From NCBI GenBank assembly GCA_905221605.1, contig CAJNDS010002397.1, positions 312,001-376,000 of the forward strand: a stretch of DNA of 64,000 nt, written 5' to 3'. This DNA is from Symbiodinium natans (Eukaryota > Sar > Dinophyceae > Suessiales > Symbiodiniaceae). Below are positions 13,901 through 25,860 of the stretch, one piece after another (positions within the stretch are counted from its first letter, which is position 1; every line of letters begins with the position of its first letter). A program made the translations under genes and the position numbers. The notes under the pieces were generated by a model, which searched no databases, was not told the DNA's origin, and worked only from the letters and a program-made list of their open reading frames with translations.

Positions 13901-16900
13901 TATCTTAACCCAGCTCCCAGAAGACGAAGCCCGTGCTGGTGACAGCCTTCGCCTGGCTCCTTCATTTTCCCACCTGCATGACACGACACTTCATGCAGAT
14001 CCGGATGAGGTAGAACTCGGTATAACGGCATGAAGGTGTAAGATTCAGTGTAAACCAGGGTATGATTGCTTAGGATCGAAGTAATCGACTTCTTTGTGTG
14101 TTCAGGTTACGTCGTGCGCAACACGCGGCTTCTACAGAGGAAGCTCGAGAGGCAGGACAGCAGCATGTGGGGGCACTGGAGCTCCAGTGCCAGAAGTATT
14201 TCGGGGATGGTGAGGACAGAAGGCCTAGAGTCTGAGAGCATCTTAGAGCATCTTCGGGCATCTCAACCTCAGTCGCAGAATCCCCGAAAGGCTTTGCAAA
14301 GCTGAGCGGGCGCTGGCAAAAGCCATCCTCAGGCTCGAAAGGGATGGAAAGGGGAAAACCAGACTGTCAGCCACTGCAAGGCTCAAGTGACATGAAGCCC
14401 CTTAATACCTTGTCAGACTGTCGACGGCATGTTGTCACAGTGTCAGAGACAGGAGCCAAGCAGAAGGTTTGGATCCGGCTTCCTCAGAGCTGGTCCAGCG
14501 TCTCTGCGGCAAGTCACCATACCATACTTCACATGTCGTTAGTCGTTTCGCTTGCTTGTGCTGTCTCGGACAATGGTTTCTGCCTTTGGAAGCCAACTTG
14601 AAACAATAAGCTGTGAGCTACGTGCGCAGGTGGCGTTTCAATAGGTGAGCTTGCAGTGGATGGTGCATGTTGTCCGGGTGGTTTGAGACATGTCGCCACG
14701 TGAACAAGATCTGACGCTGCCTGCTATCTTTGAATGCCACAGGACCAGATACGGACCGGCAGTCAAACGTAGACGTTTTGTCGATGTGTCTTACAGAGTG
14801 TTGGTTTTGTCCATTGTGATATTCTGTTACTTCCAAGGTTCCGGCGCGAGTCGGTTGCCGACATCAAGGAGCTTGCTGTGATCGGCTTGAGCTTGAGTTG
14901 AGCTGGGTGTTCGTCAATGGGGCCGCACTGGCCGTGGATGGCTGACATGTCCGCAAACAAAACTCACCCGTGCTTGAAGGAAGCGCAGTTCCGTGAGAGG
15001 AGTGGTGCTTTTTGTTGTTGAAATTCAAAGAGGGATAGACCTAGTCCGGTGCTTTTTTTGTCCGCTATGCAACGACAGCTGGAGTCGGCGGACCCCTTTG
15101 GTTGTGGAAGCAGGGGCGGCCACTCAAGAAATGAAACGAAGGGCCTTAGGTGAGCAGCTAGGCGCCGGCTCGCGCTGGGCCGAAGGGACGAAGTCAAGGA
15201 AACCCAGCGGCGAATCTGGCGCTCTCTGGTCATGCGAAGTCTTGGTCGGAGGAGCAGGCGACGACTCAGAGGCCAACCAAGCCACTGATGTAGATAGGTC
15301 CACATTTGTGTCAACTCGAACCGGTATGCCAATGCCGCGTTCCGGATGTTGTACTTTACGGACCAAGTGTGGAAGTTCTGGCCAGCTGGCCAGACTCTCC
15401 AAGAAGCCGCCCTGAAGGCGAAGCCTGCTGCGAGGATCCGTCACACAGCGAAACTGCATCCACTGGGAGGTCCAACCACACAGCGAGAACGAAGAAGGAT
15501 GCAGCCAGTCTTGAGTGCAGTTTTCCGCAAACACATTTGTTTGGCATCAGATGTCGGGTGCCGTGTTTTTTTGATCAGCACAGCAAGCCATGTGGGAGTG
15601 TGTGTACGTACGCGCATGGGTGGGTGAACAGAATCGAACAGCAGGTCAAGAGTTGGCTTGCGCATTTCTGAGGAGGAGGTCGCTGCTGAGAGAATTCGGC
15701 TGGGACGGCTAAGCCATGCACTGGACCCTGATGCGCCGTGGCCAGCACATTCTGGAGCTGTGATGATGTCCAAAGAACAAGGCATGAATTTTGCTTTAGA
15801 TTCTGGCGCAACTCTACCGATCGTTCCTAATCAAAGAGCGGGGACATGGGGTTTCTGTCGGGCATGTTTGCAATCGCGGGGCCACCGAGGGGCTCTAATT
15901 CATCTTGTAAGTCCTTGAAATCCCGTGACCCGAATACTTCCCCATGTTCACCAGGTTTGCACGACCACTGGATTCGTCACGTTTCGCACGCGACTGGACA
16001 TGAGACTTGAACCTGGGCTGCGAAATCAAGTTGGTGCTTCATTTCTTCTGGTTCATATGACTCCGAATTGGTGGTGCAGATGATGATATGTATGTCCGGC
16101 CGTGTTTTGAGGCTGCACGCGAGCAACTGGGAACCGACACCTTTGCTCTCGTCTTGCAGCAGGCACGAGAAAGCGTGAGTGAGAGCGAGAGAGAGAGAGA
16201 TGTATATTATAGATAGATAGATAGAGAGACAGAGAGACAGAGAGACAATGAGCCAAATCGCGGCTTGACTATGCCGAGCATTCTTCAGTCATGCTAGTCA
16301 ACATGCAGGCGCCCTCGCCTATGGATGTGGCCTACGCGCCCCGGTATTGGTGTTTCGCTGATTTTGGTGGGTTCCATCATACAGATTTGCCAAGGCCTTC
16401 TTCCTAAGCCGAAGAAAAGTGAAGCTCAAGTGTAAAATCCCTGACAGCGTATGCTTCGCCAGAAGCAGGCAGCATGAGTCGGTGGCTGGAAGGTTTCAAA
16501 AAGCAAACAATGCATAGCTGCTGCATAGCACTGGTAGACATGCGGCAAGCATCCAAGCGTCAATCGTATGTCCAAAAAGTGGCCATAATCTAGATTGACC
16601 TCCCGCCCCTAGGCCAAACGCAAGCCCTTTCATGCAATTCATTGTGACATTGAAGGATGGAGCGTTGAGCGCTGGAATCCTTGGAATCCTACTGTACTTG
16701 CCGCCTAGGATGCGCTGATTGTGCGACCGAGCTTCACTCTCCAGCGCTTGGGCGCCCTCAGTGACCCGTGCCGAATCGGTTCTGCTTTGTTCTGAAGCTA
16801 GTTGACATGTCAATGGTCAAGACTCGTGGATACCGTGTGGACACCAGATGGTGCGAAATCTTAGGGATTTGTTGCCTGATGTTGTGTCATTCCGCATGCT

Positions 16901-19030
16901 AGCTATAGTTCCGACCTCGATGATCTGGAGCCCTGTCCGAAGTTGCATCAGGCACATTCGGCATTTTCCTGGCATTTGTCCCAGCGGTGCCTTGCCTTAA
17001 GAATGAACCGCAGGCACCTTCTTGTCAGCTGCTCGCATCCCCAGTGCTTGTCCCACCATCATGGACCGAAACAGCCGGCAAGGTGGTTTTCGTGTCTACC
17101 CTGCTGAGCCTTGGCAGCGTAGAGGAGATGCATTGTAGTCGGCTCACGGCACAGGAGTCACTTGGAGGTTCATGGGTGCTTATAAGTAAGGTTATAAGTA
17201 GGGCAACTATGGCTTCAACCGTATTGAAAGTACTTCTAACCCTACTATGCCCTACTTTTTGTACCAATGAACCTTGAAGTGACCGCAGCCGCTGATCATC
17301 ACATCCGCAGCCGGCAAGCGCAGAGAAGCACTGCCCTGCTATCCCAGGAACTTGAACTCTTGGCAGCAGGTCTTTCCAGCCATCAGCAGGCCTACCACAT
17401 TCAGTTTTCTTGAGAGGGCTCCAACAGGGCACATGTGATGCCAATGGCAGGTTGAAGCGCACTGTCCCCATCGTCATGGAGATGCGGCTTGGCTTCCAAT
17501 TTCTTCTTGCCGGTGCAACACACCGAGCCCATGCTCGCATTCTTGCAAGTCTATTCATGTCTATCTGCTACTGAAGAAGAGCCTGAGATTGGAGACTTCT
17601 CAGGTTGGAGGGTGTGCTGGCAACGCTGAGTCTAAAGCTCATGCTCAGCTTCATTCCCGCGGTGCTACTGAAGCTTGGAGCAATGATGGCCACCGCGGTG
17701 TTTTTTGGGTCCCACACACAGTCACGTGGCGCTCTACGTGGAGCCAATTCTGAGGAGAGTGGTCAGGGGCTTCTCCAAACCAGCAGCTGGGCCAATTATC
17801 CCCAAAGATGCCCAAAACAGCAGCCCGGGGGAAGCGGCTTCTGTGGACCAGAGGTGTCCAACTCCTCGGCGCAACTAAAGCTCCAGAGCACCTACTTTGC
17901 CTTCCTGGTTGTCTTCGTCCTTCTGGTGACCTCCTTCGCGCAGGACTGGAGGGCTTTGCGTCCCGGTGGTGACATGCCTGAAGCCAACTAATGAGTGTAG
18001 TGCCTCTGATTCAAGATCTCTTAACTTTAGCTATGAATTCTTGAATGGTTTTGGTTTGGAGATCAATGACCAGCTTTCAGTCTACATGGTCTTTGGGTAT
18101 CGCACGACACCTCAAGCGCTGCTGCGGGGCCGCCCAAGCCCAGTGATTTGTTGCTCTTCGGGCGTCAGCAGAAGAGAACAGAATGGCCATCCCTAAACCC
18201 CAAACCCTGAACCCTAAACCCTACAATGGGTGGGAGTTTCCACTTCGGGGTGACTTGAGGTGGGTGGCAGTGAATCTGGATCCTAGCGAGCAAGGCCCAT
18301 TGGCCCTGGATCTCTCTGCTCTTTAGTTGTTGTTCGAATCGTTTCAGGGCCTGATCACCACGCTTCTCTTCGTGGCGCAACAGCCGACTGCCATTGTTCC
18401 ACTGCTGGCAAAATCGCTGCCCTTGACATCCCGCTTCTACGCAAGCCGGACGCAGGAAGGGTAAAGAGTCAAAAATGGTTCAGTGGTTTCAGTGACTTCA
18501 GCATTCAGCCTTCAGAGCTCGGGATCTCCCAAAGTTGGTTGAACGTCATGCCTCTTCGGGGCTGGGGCCGGGATGCCACCAGACGATCCGTCGTCGCGCT
18601 ATCTCATCACTGAATTACCTGTTGCAGCGGAGCTTTGAGGTGAACTATGTGGTGCTGGGGCAGGGGCCCTAGGGGTGAGATTTGCTCGTCTCTCGCAGAT
18701 TTTGGAAAAGGAAGCTGCTCGAATTCTGAGGTGGGGCTCCTGCATGTGCGAGCTCCTGCGACCCGCACCCCTTGTTCGGAGCCGAGGGCATGTGCTCTGC
18801 ACATGGTGTGCTCTGTGGCAACTCGATGGCTACCACTGGGGGAACTTGGCCACTCAGCACAGGTCCTCTTCTTGAGCCTTCGGGAGTTCATGAGCCAGGA
18901 TGAGGCCAGGATCCGAGCAGAGGAGGCCTGAACGGATCTGAACGGCATCATTGCGATAGCTTGCCGTGTACAGAATCCGGACATCTTATGGGTATGTATT
19001 ATGCAACAATAAATAAGTTTCAAAGCATTT

Positions 19031-19075
<45 letters not shown>

Positions 19076-20244
19076 GCACGCATGTAAGAATGACTAGACT
19101 CGCTCGTGCCTTGAGTGCGGATTCCAGTGAGCTGCAGTAATGGTTGTGCTGCCAGCTATATTGAGTGACATCCAAGACCCAACAAGTGTCCTGTACAGAC
19201 ATGTGAGCTCTCCATGAGTTTTGTGGAGGATTCAGTGCTGATGGGAACGCGAGCAGCAAGATCAACCTTCATGCTGGTCATTGTGCTAGCCGCGAGCCCA
19301 AGACTAAACGTACAGAACGGCCATGAGCATCCTTCTCCGAAAACGACCACGCAGACCACGCAGACGCGCAGGTCTTTTGCTCGATTTGCCCCCTCGTCCT
19401 ACTTGTTGCGTTTGCCTACTTCCTCGTGGAGCGCCGGGAGCCTACTGGGAGCCAACAGATGTAGAGCTCGCCTTAAATGCTTTCGTATGACGCTCAATGC
19501 AGGTCTGGCACACGGATACCTCTTCATGGCTGCAGAGCCACGCCAAGGGGATACAGGCTCGCGCGTCGGAAGTGCAACACTTTCTGGGGACTTCTTCTAT
19601 CTTTCGAAAAACGGCGTCTTCTTTGCCAGGAGGTGAGATCTTCGTGCAGGCGCTGAAGCAGGCTCGAGGTGTGCAAGTCGAACTGCCCTGACCTCCGCTC
19701 CGGCGTTTGGCAGGTACATGTCGGACTGATGATCTATGTTCTGCTCATGGTCGGGGTTCTGGGTGCACGCGGTGCTGAATTTGGCCTGCCCCTGGTGCCT
19801 TTGCTGCTTCTTGGCCAGCTTCGACTTCAGAGGTCTCTGTGCCACGCTTCATGATCACGCAGTTAAGGCATGCAGCATGCAGGTGTACCTCGCAGTTTGC
19901 CGTGTTGCAGCCTCTTCAGTCACTTCGCTATCAGGTTTGCAGTGGTGTGGTCCCTGCATGGCATGGAGGGCTATCTTTGGGCCAACTTGCCCCTGGACCG
20001 GGCGCTAGCCTCATTCAGAATTTTTCGCAGCAACATGCTGATCAGAAGAAGTTTGCCAGGGCGTGGGGGGTCGGGGTGGGGTGGAGGTTGTAGATTTATT
20101 GCTGCGAAAGAGATGAGTGGGCCGGTCTGGTGTGATGGCGACGAGGTCTTTGACCTGGATGATGCAGATCCGCCATATGACGAAAGCCTTCAGCACGAGG
20201 CGGATGACGTCATGACGTACGGTAGCAGGTTGAGCACTGTCTGA
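10941..20244 (+). CDS. CSC1/OSCA/TMEM63-like (DUF221) membrane channel, many exons
   Basis: Short exons occur in the order expected for a DUF221/CSC1 osmosensitive calcium-permeable channel. A TM0-like segment with LSWLYPTLYSQR is at 10941-11124. KEEDVLEVQGLDAW, the conserved GLDA region, is near 11490. TM1 WEYFLYFVLLVAVCVLLLGG is at 11637-11698 and RLNLAVSEDRYFAAW near 11915. VQGMPESMSSD at 13292 and ALELQCQKYFGDG near 14180 suit the PHM7 cytosolic domain; NSNRYANAAFRMLYFTD at 15315 may too. The pore region holds SLKLMLSFIPAVLLKLGAMM (17630), STYFAFLVVFVLLVTSFAQD (17887), PTAIVPLLAKSLPLTSRFY (18385) and ILRWGSCMCELLRPAPLVR (18720). DGYHWGNLATQ (18825), ICPLVLLVAFAYFLVERR (19385) and VHVGLMIYVLLMVGVLGARG (19715) follow. 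An acidic tail, EMSGPVWCDGDEVFDLDDAD, ends at the stop at 20244. Membrane location and mechanosensitive conduction are family knowledge. Exon borders and the cytosolic exons are approximate. Confidence 0.7.
12728..12816. repeat. (GAA)n microsatellite, about 29 units
   Basis: A near-perfect GAA run inside the channel gene, probably intronic. Poly-Glu, poly-Arg, poly-Ser and poly-Phe frames through it are artefacts. Confidence 0.95.
18190..18223. repeat. Degenerate telomere-like repeats (CCCTAAA type)
   Basis: About four imperfect heptamers (CCCTAAACCCCAAACCCTGA, then CCCTAAA) lie in an intron of the channel gene. A G-rich degenerate counterpart is at 21918-21960. Confidence 0.7.
19033..19074. 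repeat. (TACA)n microsatellite
   Basis: About ten perfect TACA units, within a probable intron of the channel gene. Confidence 0.95.
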
Positions 20245-21917
20245 ACGCCCACAGTTCTTGGCTGAAGGATTTGTTTAAGCAATGGCAATCGCCCAGGACA
20301 ACATCAAAAGATAAAGCAGAAGATGCAGCTTAAGATACCGCAAGCCGCAAGGCTAAAGCGCCAGTTGACTTTGGCCAGTTGAGACAGGTGTACGAGCAGA
20401 GCGAATGCCGCGCCTCGGAGCCGTCACCGGCGCCGCCACAGATCGTTGTGTCCAGGAGCCCTTGGTGCAGGGAAGCAGATAATGAAGCACTGCTGCTCTT
20501 GCTGTCATGACTGGGGTCCCCAAGTCACAGTTCACCAATGTCCCTGATACAACTCCAGCTGCAGCTGGAACCTAAGGGCGTCTCTCAGCACACCTCCGGC
20601 GCCAGTGGCCGTTCCTGCTGCCCCTTCTGTGGCGCCGCCGGCACGACCAGCGCGCCCCGGCTCACCCAGCTCTCCTACCCTACGCCGACATCGGGGGGCA
20701 GGCGGGCAGGATTGCCTGAATATTCCAGACCCATGACGACTGTGCGTGAAATTCCACTTTTGTGGATGTTGCTTGTGCGCAGGGAAGCCCCCAGAAGAGA
20801 CCGGCGCAGAGAGACCAACCAACCAGGACCCTTTCGAGCAGCCAAGTGCTCATCGTTTCACTCTCTTGCAGCTCCGCATCAGTATCAGTGTCAGTACAAC
20901 TTGGTACTGCGCCTAGCTCTTGGTCAAGTCGATAAGTACATATGAACATGCCATGAGGATGGCCAGTGCAAGGGTCTGTCACCCGGCATCGATCTGCAGG
21001 AGCAAGAAGACCATGAGTTCTGAGATGCTCTGAGCTATGGCAGTTTCGGATCTGCGCCGGAACTCGAAAGCATCTTGCTCAGGATGCAGACAAAACACCT
21101 GGCAGCTGCCAAGCGACAAGAATGCCGTAATACCTAGCGAACCTAGTACCCATGCGATTGCTGGCGTGCCCCCTTGGAAGCCCACAGGTCCGCTATTCGG
21201 GTGAGGCCTGATGCAGCATGAGCCTGCGCACAGCAAATTGCACAAAAGCTAACTGCACACCCTTCAGCTTCAACGCCAGCAAGCAACAACGACTTTGATG
21301 CATTTGCCTCCAGGGCATCACGCGCCCCTCCTAAACATCAATAGGGCCATAGGGCCAGTCGGGATGGACGCCTGGCACTGGACATCGTCAGCGCCGACAT
21401 GGAGTCTGAGGAGGAGCAGGATTGTGCCGGGTCCACAGTCGGTCCACAGTCCGCCCAGAGTTGGGTGATCGATTTTAATCGTTGCACCAGTTTGCGTCCC
21501 ATGTTACGTTCCCCATCCGTCCTCTACTGTATGATGGCGATCGTTATTATGGTGTCATTTTTATATACTTCCGATCCGATCACCGAGGACTGGTTCTGCG
21601 CTTTGCAGCCGGTGCTGGTGCGCGCGGCACCGCGGGAGAGCGCGGCCAGGCGTGGAGTGCTGGTCGCCGGACAAAGGATCCAGGCGCCTAACATCGCGAA
21701 GCTGGGTTCTGCATTTCGTTATCCCTTCAGCTCAGACAGAGTCAGCTCTGGCCGATTCTGGCCGTCCCTAAACCCTATACTACTTCTCCTTGTGGTCTTG
21801 CGTGATGTGGAGGTGCGGCCAGGACAAGTACAGGATTCCGAGGGCAAGTCCTGGATCAGGCTCACACTGCAGGAGCTCTGGAGGTCCTGCCGCGCCGAAT
21901 CCTCATTGTTGGAGTGA

Positions 21918-21960
21918 GGGTTTTAGGGTGTAGGGTATAAGGGTTTACGGTTTAGGGGAT
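21918..21960. repeat. Degenerate TTTAGGG-type repeats
   Basis: GGGTTTTAGGGTGTAGGGTA followed by AAGGGTTTACGGTTTAGGGG reads as about five diverged telomeric heptamers. Confidence 0.65.
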
Positions 21961-22670
21961 GTGGGGGCTCGCATGGAAGGGTGGGCGCTTCAATTTATTT
22001 CCCGCGCCGAGGCCACGTCCAGAAGTGCTCGGGGCTTCGTGGCCCTGGCCGACGCAGGACCCCAACCAAGAAGCAGTGCTTACCAAAGCGGTCAGAGACG
22101 GTGCAACTATTCAAAGCGGGCGAGAAGAGCCGGGCTTGAATGCAAGCATGCACGTATGCATGTGACATAAACATGTACATGCAAAGGGAGTGGGCGCTCA
22201 TATGTTTTGCATGTATCTATATATGTATGTATATATATATATAAATGCACGTTTACATCCATGCCACTAGATTGCGCGGAGTAGTGCACGGCACGGTCTG
22301 CAGCCTGACTTTCCTTTAGTCTTTGGCATCTCCTGAGGAGGCTTCCCTCTTTTCCGCAGGCTCTCAGCAGGAGAGTGCCCACGGGACTCAGAGCAGGCCT
22401 GTCCACCACATCTCTTCTGAGATGGCGTGGGGGCACTTGCTGACAGTGGCATCTTTGTTAACTACGCAGGATTTCCAGGGCTTGAGATTTTGGAAGAATT
22501 CTGGGCTGCATGTTCTATCCCCCATGGGATGTGGCAGTTTGAACATTGAGTATGTTCATATTCGAACGAGACCGTCTACTTTGATACGGTGCCAGTGGTG
22601 CCTCAATCCCAAACATGATATTCCACGACAGGCCTTTGTTTTTGCAGTTCTTTTGTTAGGATCCCCCTGT

Positions 22671-22731
22671 TCTCTCTCTTTCTCTATCACCCCCTCTCTC
22701 TCTCTCTCTCTCTCTCTCGCTTTCTCCATTT
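22671..22731. repeat. CT-rich microsatellite
   Basis: A (CT)n run with a few interruptions. Confidence 0.9.
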
Positions 22732-23478
22732 CAAGTCTGGAACGGCGAACTACTGTAGGCCCGCTCATGAAGATGCCACACTCCCCCACTTGCCCAATAC
22801 TAGTAGCCTAAATTGATCTACAAGCCTACTTGTAGTGTCCTGAAGTCGTTCAGCCCTCAAATGCCTTCTGAAGACAAGCCAGCGGACCAAGCTCCGAGTT
22901 AAATCGCCTTTTCAATCGTACTGTACATGTAAATTGAAATGTGTAACGCTATATAGTTATCTATATATATATATATGTAATATGTATGAAATACTGGAGA
23001 AAATACATGCTTGTAACATGTTGTATATTACATAGTGGGAATCCCGTGGGCTCCCTACGCATCCTTGTGTTCAGCTGGTTGGCTTCCTGCGCTGGTGGCC
23101 GTTGGACCCACTGCCGCCCGTCCAGCCTGCCACGTATCTCGGACGGTTCATGGCAGGCTTGGTGCGCGGTTGGGCTCATTCGGGGGTTCAAGGTTAGGGG
23201 GTACCTTGTTGGGGTCCTTATTTGAAGGAGATCCTACTATTTGGGGGTCTATCTTGGGGGTCCCTGATTTTCGTAAACCCCCCATTCTGCAAAGGTGCTC
23301 GATGACTTGCATCACCTGTCCCGAGTCTGGAAAACTGTAAACTCAACAAGGCATTTGCTTCGTGATGTGTGGGCTGAGGTTTGGTGGTGCATGGCTCTGT
23401 CGCTGGCAAGCATCTCCACAAGAGAGTATCAAGGCTGTATCCCCGTGGACGATAAGCCTACTTCTGTTTTGGCGAGTT

Positions 23479-23479
23479 T

Positions 23480-23515
<36 letters not shown>

Positions 23516-23526
23516 TGTGTGTGCGC
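23479..23526. repeat. (GT)n microsatellite
   Basis: About 17 uninterrupted GT units followed by GAGTGTGTGTGC. Confidence 0.95.
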
Positions 23527-24002
23527 GCTTTGGGTTGCGACAGTTGGTTCCAGTGCTTCTGGCGATGCCTTTCATAATTTCAGATGTCGGGGCTTCTGGC
23601 ATCTTGGCGTCCTGTGAGATTGTACGACAAAAGACTCAAAAGACTTAAGTAGGTAAGCATCTGAGCTTTACGCAGTTGAGCCGGTTCTGAAGGCGTACAA
23701 GAAATGCTGCAACACATGTCTGAGACCAGCGCAACATGTACTCACTTGGCTGCCTTGGCCTTCGCACTTGACAACATGCACCAATTCAGTACCGTACGTC
23801 CGAGAGGCCTGGCAGCTACAGGTGAGGCCAGATTGTGTTTGGGGCGGGCTGAGTGTGTCAGCTTCACTAGGCCAAGTGGCTTGCTGCCGGAGAGCTTCAG
23901 CTGGAGTGGGCCTTGATACCGGGCATGCTGGGCATGCTGCAGCATAGCATGCTGTTGCTTCGTAGTTTTGCCCATCTGCGCTGAATCCTGAGCGGTGCTA
24001 CG

Positions 24003-24052
<50 letters not shown>
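24003..24052. repeat. (TGTC)n microsatellite
   Basis: Twelve perfect TGTC units. Confidence 0.95.
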
Positions 24053-24053
<1 letters not shown>

Positions 24054-25199
24054 GCGTCAACGTGTGTGTGAGAAACTATGCCAGACTGGTGAGGTTGGTC
24101 CAGCAGAGACGAAGGCTGAACTTCGTTCCGATGTTTTCTATGCCTGCAAAGTATCTGAGAGCTTTGTGCATGGCTTGCCAGCCGCAGGCGGGTGAGGTGT
24201 GCCAGTGGCTTGAGGACGACATCGGTTTTGGAGCGGACTTTTCGGCGACTGGGCTGCCACATGCAATTCTGTGAAGTTTCGTAAGGTCGCAAAGCAAGAC
24301 CGGTTTCGGGGAGTGCGAATGTGACACCACATGGCCCACCGCATCCTGCAGACTTTTAGTGAGTCTAAGCGGGGCAGCTCACGTTCTTGAACAGCAGTGA
24401 CTGTCATCCAGGTGCTCCTGATCCAGGAGCCTCTATCAGAGCTTTGCAGTGTGCTGTTTGAAATGAGGGAATGCCAGTATGGACGATCTTCTTTTGAGCC
24501 AGGATCTGCCGGGCCTCTGCCGCTGTGCACCCCTCACCTCGAACGCAGCGATGCGCGGTGCGAGGGGCCCCAGTCTTCACATGCCTTTCGCATCGCAGGA
24601 GTTGTCTTGCCTCAGGCATTTAAGTTGAGGAGCTATGTGCCTGTGTGATCCTGTGTGCCTACATTCCTTTGGTGCAACACTTGTCTTCGTGATGCTTACT
24701 CAAGATACGTGACAAGTGTATTGTGTTTCGACACCGATTTTTTCTCCGTCTCGCCAGAGAAAGGATACCCTGACAGCCTCAGTACAACCTGAAGGAGCAT
24801 ATACCACGGAGGCACTAGGTAGCACAGCAAACAGTCTTCACAGATCCAATGTCTCCTGTGTCGGGAGCCATGCCGGCCGATGACGAGGCCGGCCCGGTTT
24901 CAAACAGTTTCAACAGCAAGGATAAGATTTGACCTGATGGCGGTATTGAATATTGCTTGCGGAAGCGCTGTTGGGACCATGTGTGTGTGTGTGTGTGTGC
25001 GGCAGGAGCAAGCCAGATCCCAAAAGGCGGGCTACCCAAACGCAGCTCCCGTAGATCCAGGCCGCTTCACGTGTGCGTTCATAGCACATCGCTTGCTTTG
25101 TCACAGCTGCTGCTTTAGATATTTTTAACGTACGTTAGCAAGTTGCCCAGTCGCTCATGAACCCTCCGTGAGGGGTGGGGATATCTGTGGATTGCCAAG

Positions 25200-25860
25200 G
25201 TATTCCCCGAATCACACCGGAAGTCCTGCTGAAATCCTGCGTGGAGAACCGTGGCTATGAGACGCCGGAGCTCAATGAGGTTCTAATTCTTCACTACAAA
25301 GGTGTCTCGGTGCCTGCCCACAACTGCGGTTGATGACATGATAGATGATCTTAACGTGCAAAGTTTTTCGTTGAACTCTGGGAGTTGAGTTGTGGTCCGT
25401 GGAGGCTTTCGCAAGATTGAGGGCTTGGATGCCTACTGGAACGTCCGCTCGCTCTTTCTCGAATGCAATGGGATCAGGAAGCTCGAGAATTTGCAATGCA
25501 TGCCAGAGCTGGTCTCACTGCAGCTCGGATGTCTATCGCCTGGTAACTTTCGTTCATTATATGGCCGTATGGTTGGCATCCTGTTTCGAAGGTATGTGCA
25601 GTCCAACTGCATCGCTGAGATCGAGGGCCTCGATACTTTACAGAACCTGCAGTACCTGAACCTGGCGCACAATAGCCTCAGCCGAGTGCAGGGATTGCAG
25701 AACCTGCGCCGACTGGAAACCTTGAACCTTTCTGCACCTTGGTCGCAAGGGCCAGGCAGCCAGATCGTCTTGAGTCAGTTTCTTTCTGAGGCCAACAAGT
25801 TGGAGGATGTCGCCGCGCTTGCGCCTTGCTCGAGAATGAATACTTCCCATGAAGTCTGCA
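25200..25860 (+). CDS. DNAAF1: DNAAF1/ODA7 (LRRC50)-like leucine-rich protein, partial
   Basis: Four exons give a continuous DNAAF1-type start. Exon 1 (25200-25301) encodes RITPEVLLKSCVENRGYETP and then LNEVLILHYK. Exon 2 (25405-25519) has GFRKIEGLDAYWNVRSLFLE and CNGIRKLENL. Exon 3 (25592-25733) has YVQSNCIAEIEGLDTLQNLQ and LNLAHNSL. Exon 4 starts at 25791 with ANKLEDVAAL. Joined, the leucine-rich repeats keep LxxLxLxxNxI spacing across each junction. The introns are GT-AG (25302-25404), GC-AG (25520-25591, 72 bp) and GC-AG (25734-25790, 57 bp). In other eukaryotes DNAAF1 acts in the cytoplasm to pre-assemble axonemal dynein arms, which fits a flagellate. The start codon and later exons were not found, so the gene is incomplete here or has long introns. 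Confidence 0.7.

Larger units (their letters stand above)
20245..25199. other. Mostly non-coding stretch with simple repeats
   Basis: No domain is recognised. A 172-codon ATG frame at 21399-21917 has one hydrophobic segment (MMAIVIMVSFLY) and no known relatives I can name; it overlaps other plausible frames and stays doubtful. The tract contains degenerate telomeric heptamers (21918-21960) and CT, GT and TGTC microsatellites. A short frame ending at 24274 (CQWLEDDIGFGADFSATGL) looks exon-like but cannot be placed. Confidence 0.4.

Noticed and set aside
21399-21917. 172-codon ATG frame as a gene
   Set aside because: No domain, competing frames of equal quality and nearby degenerate repeats; kept only as a note.
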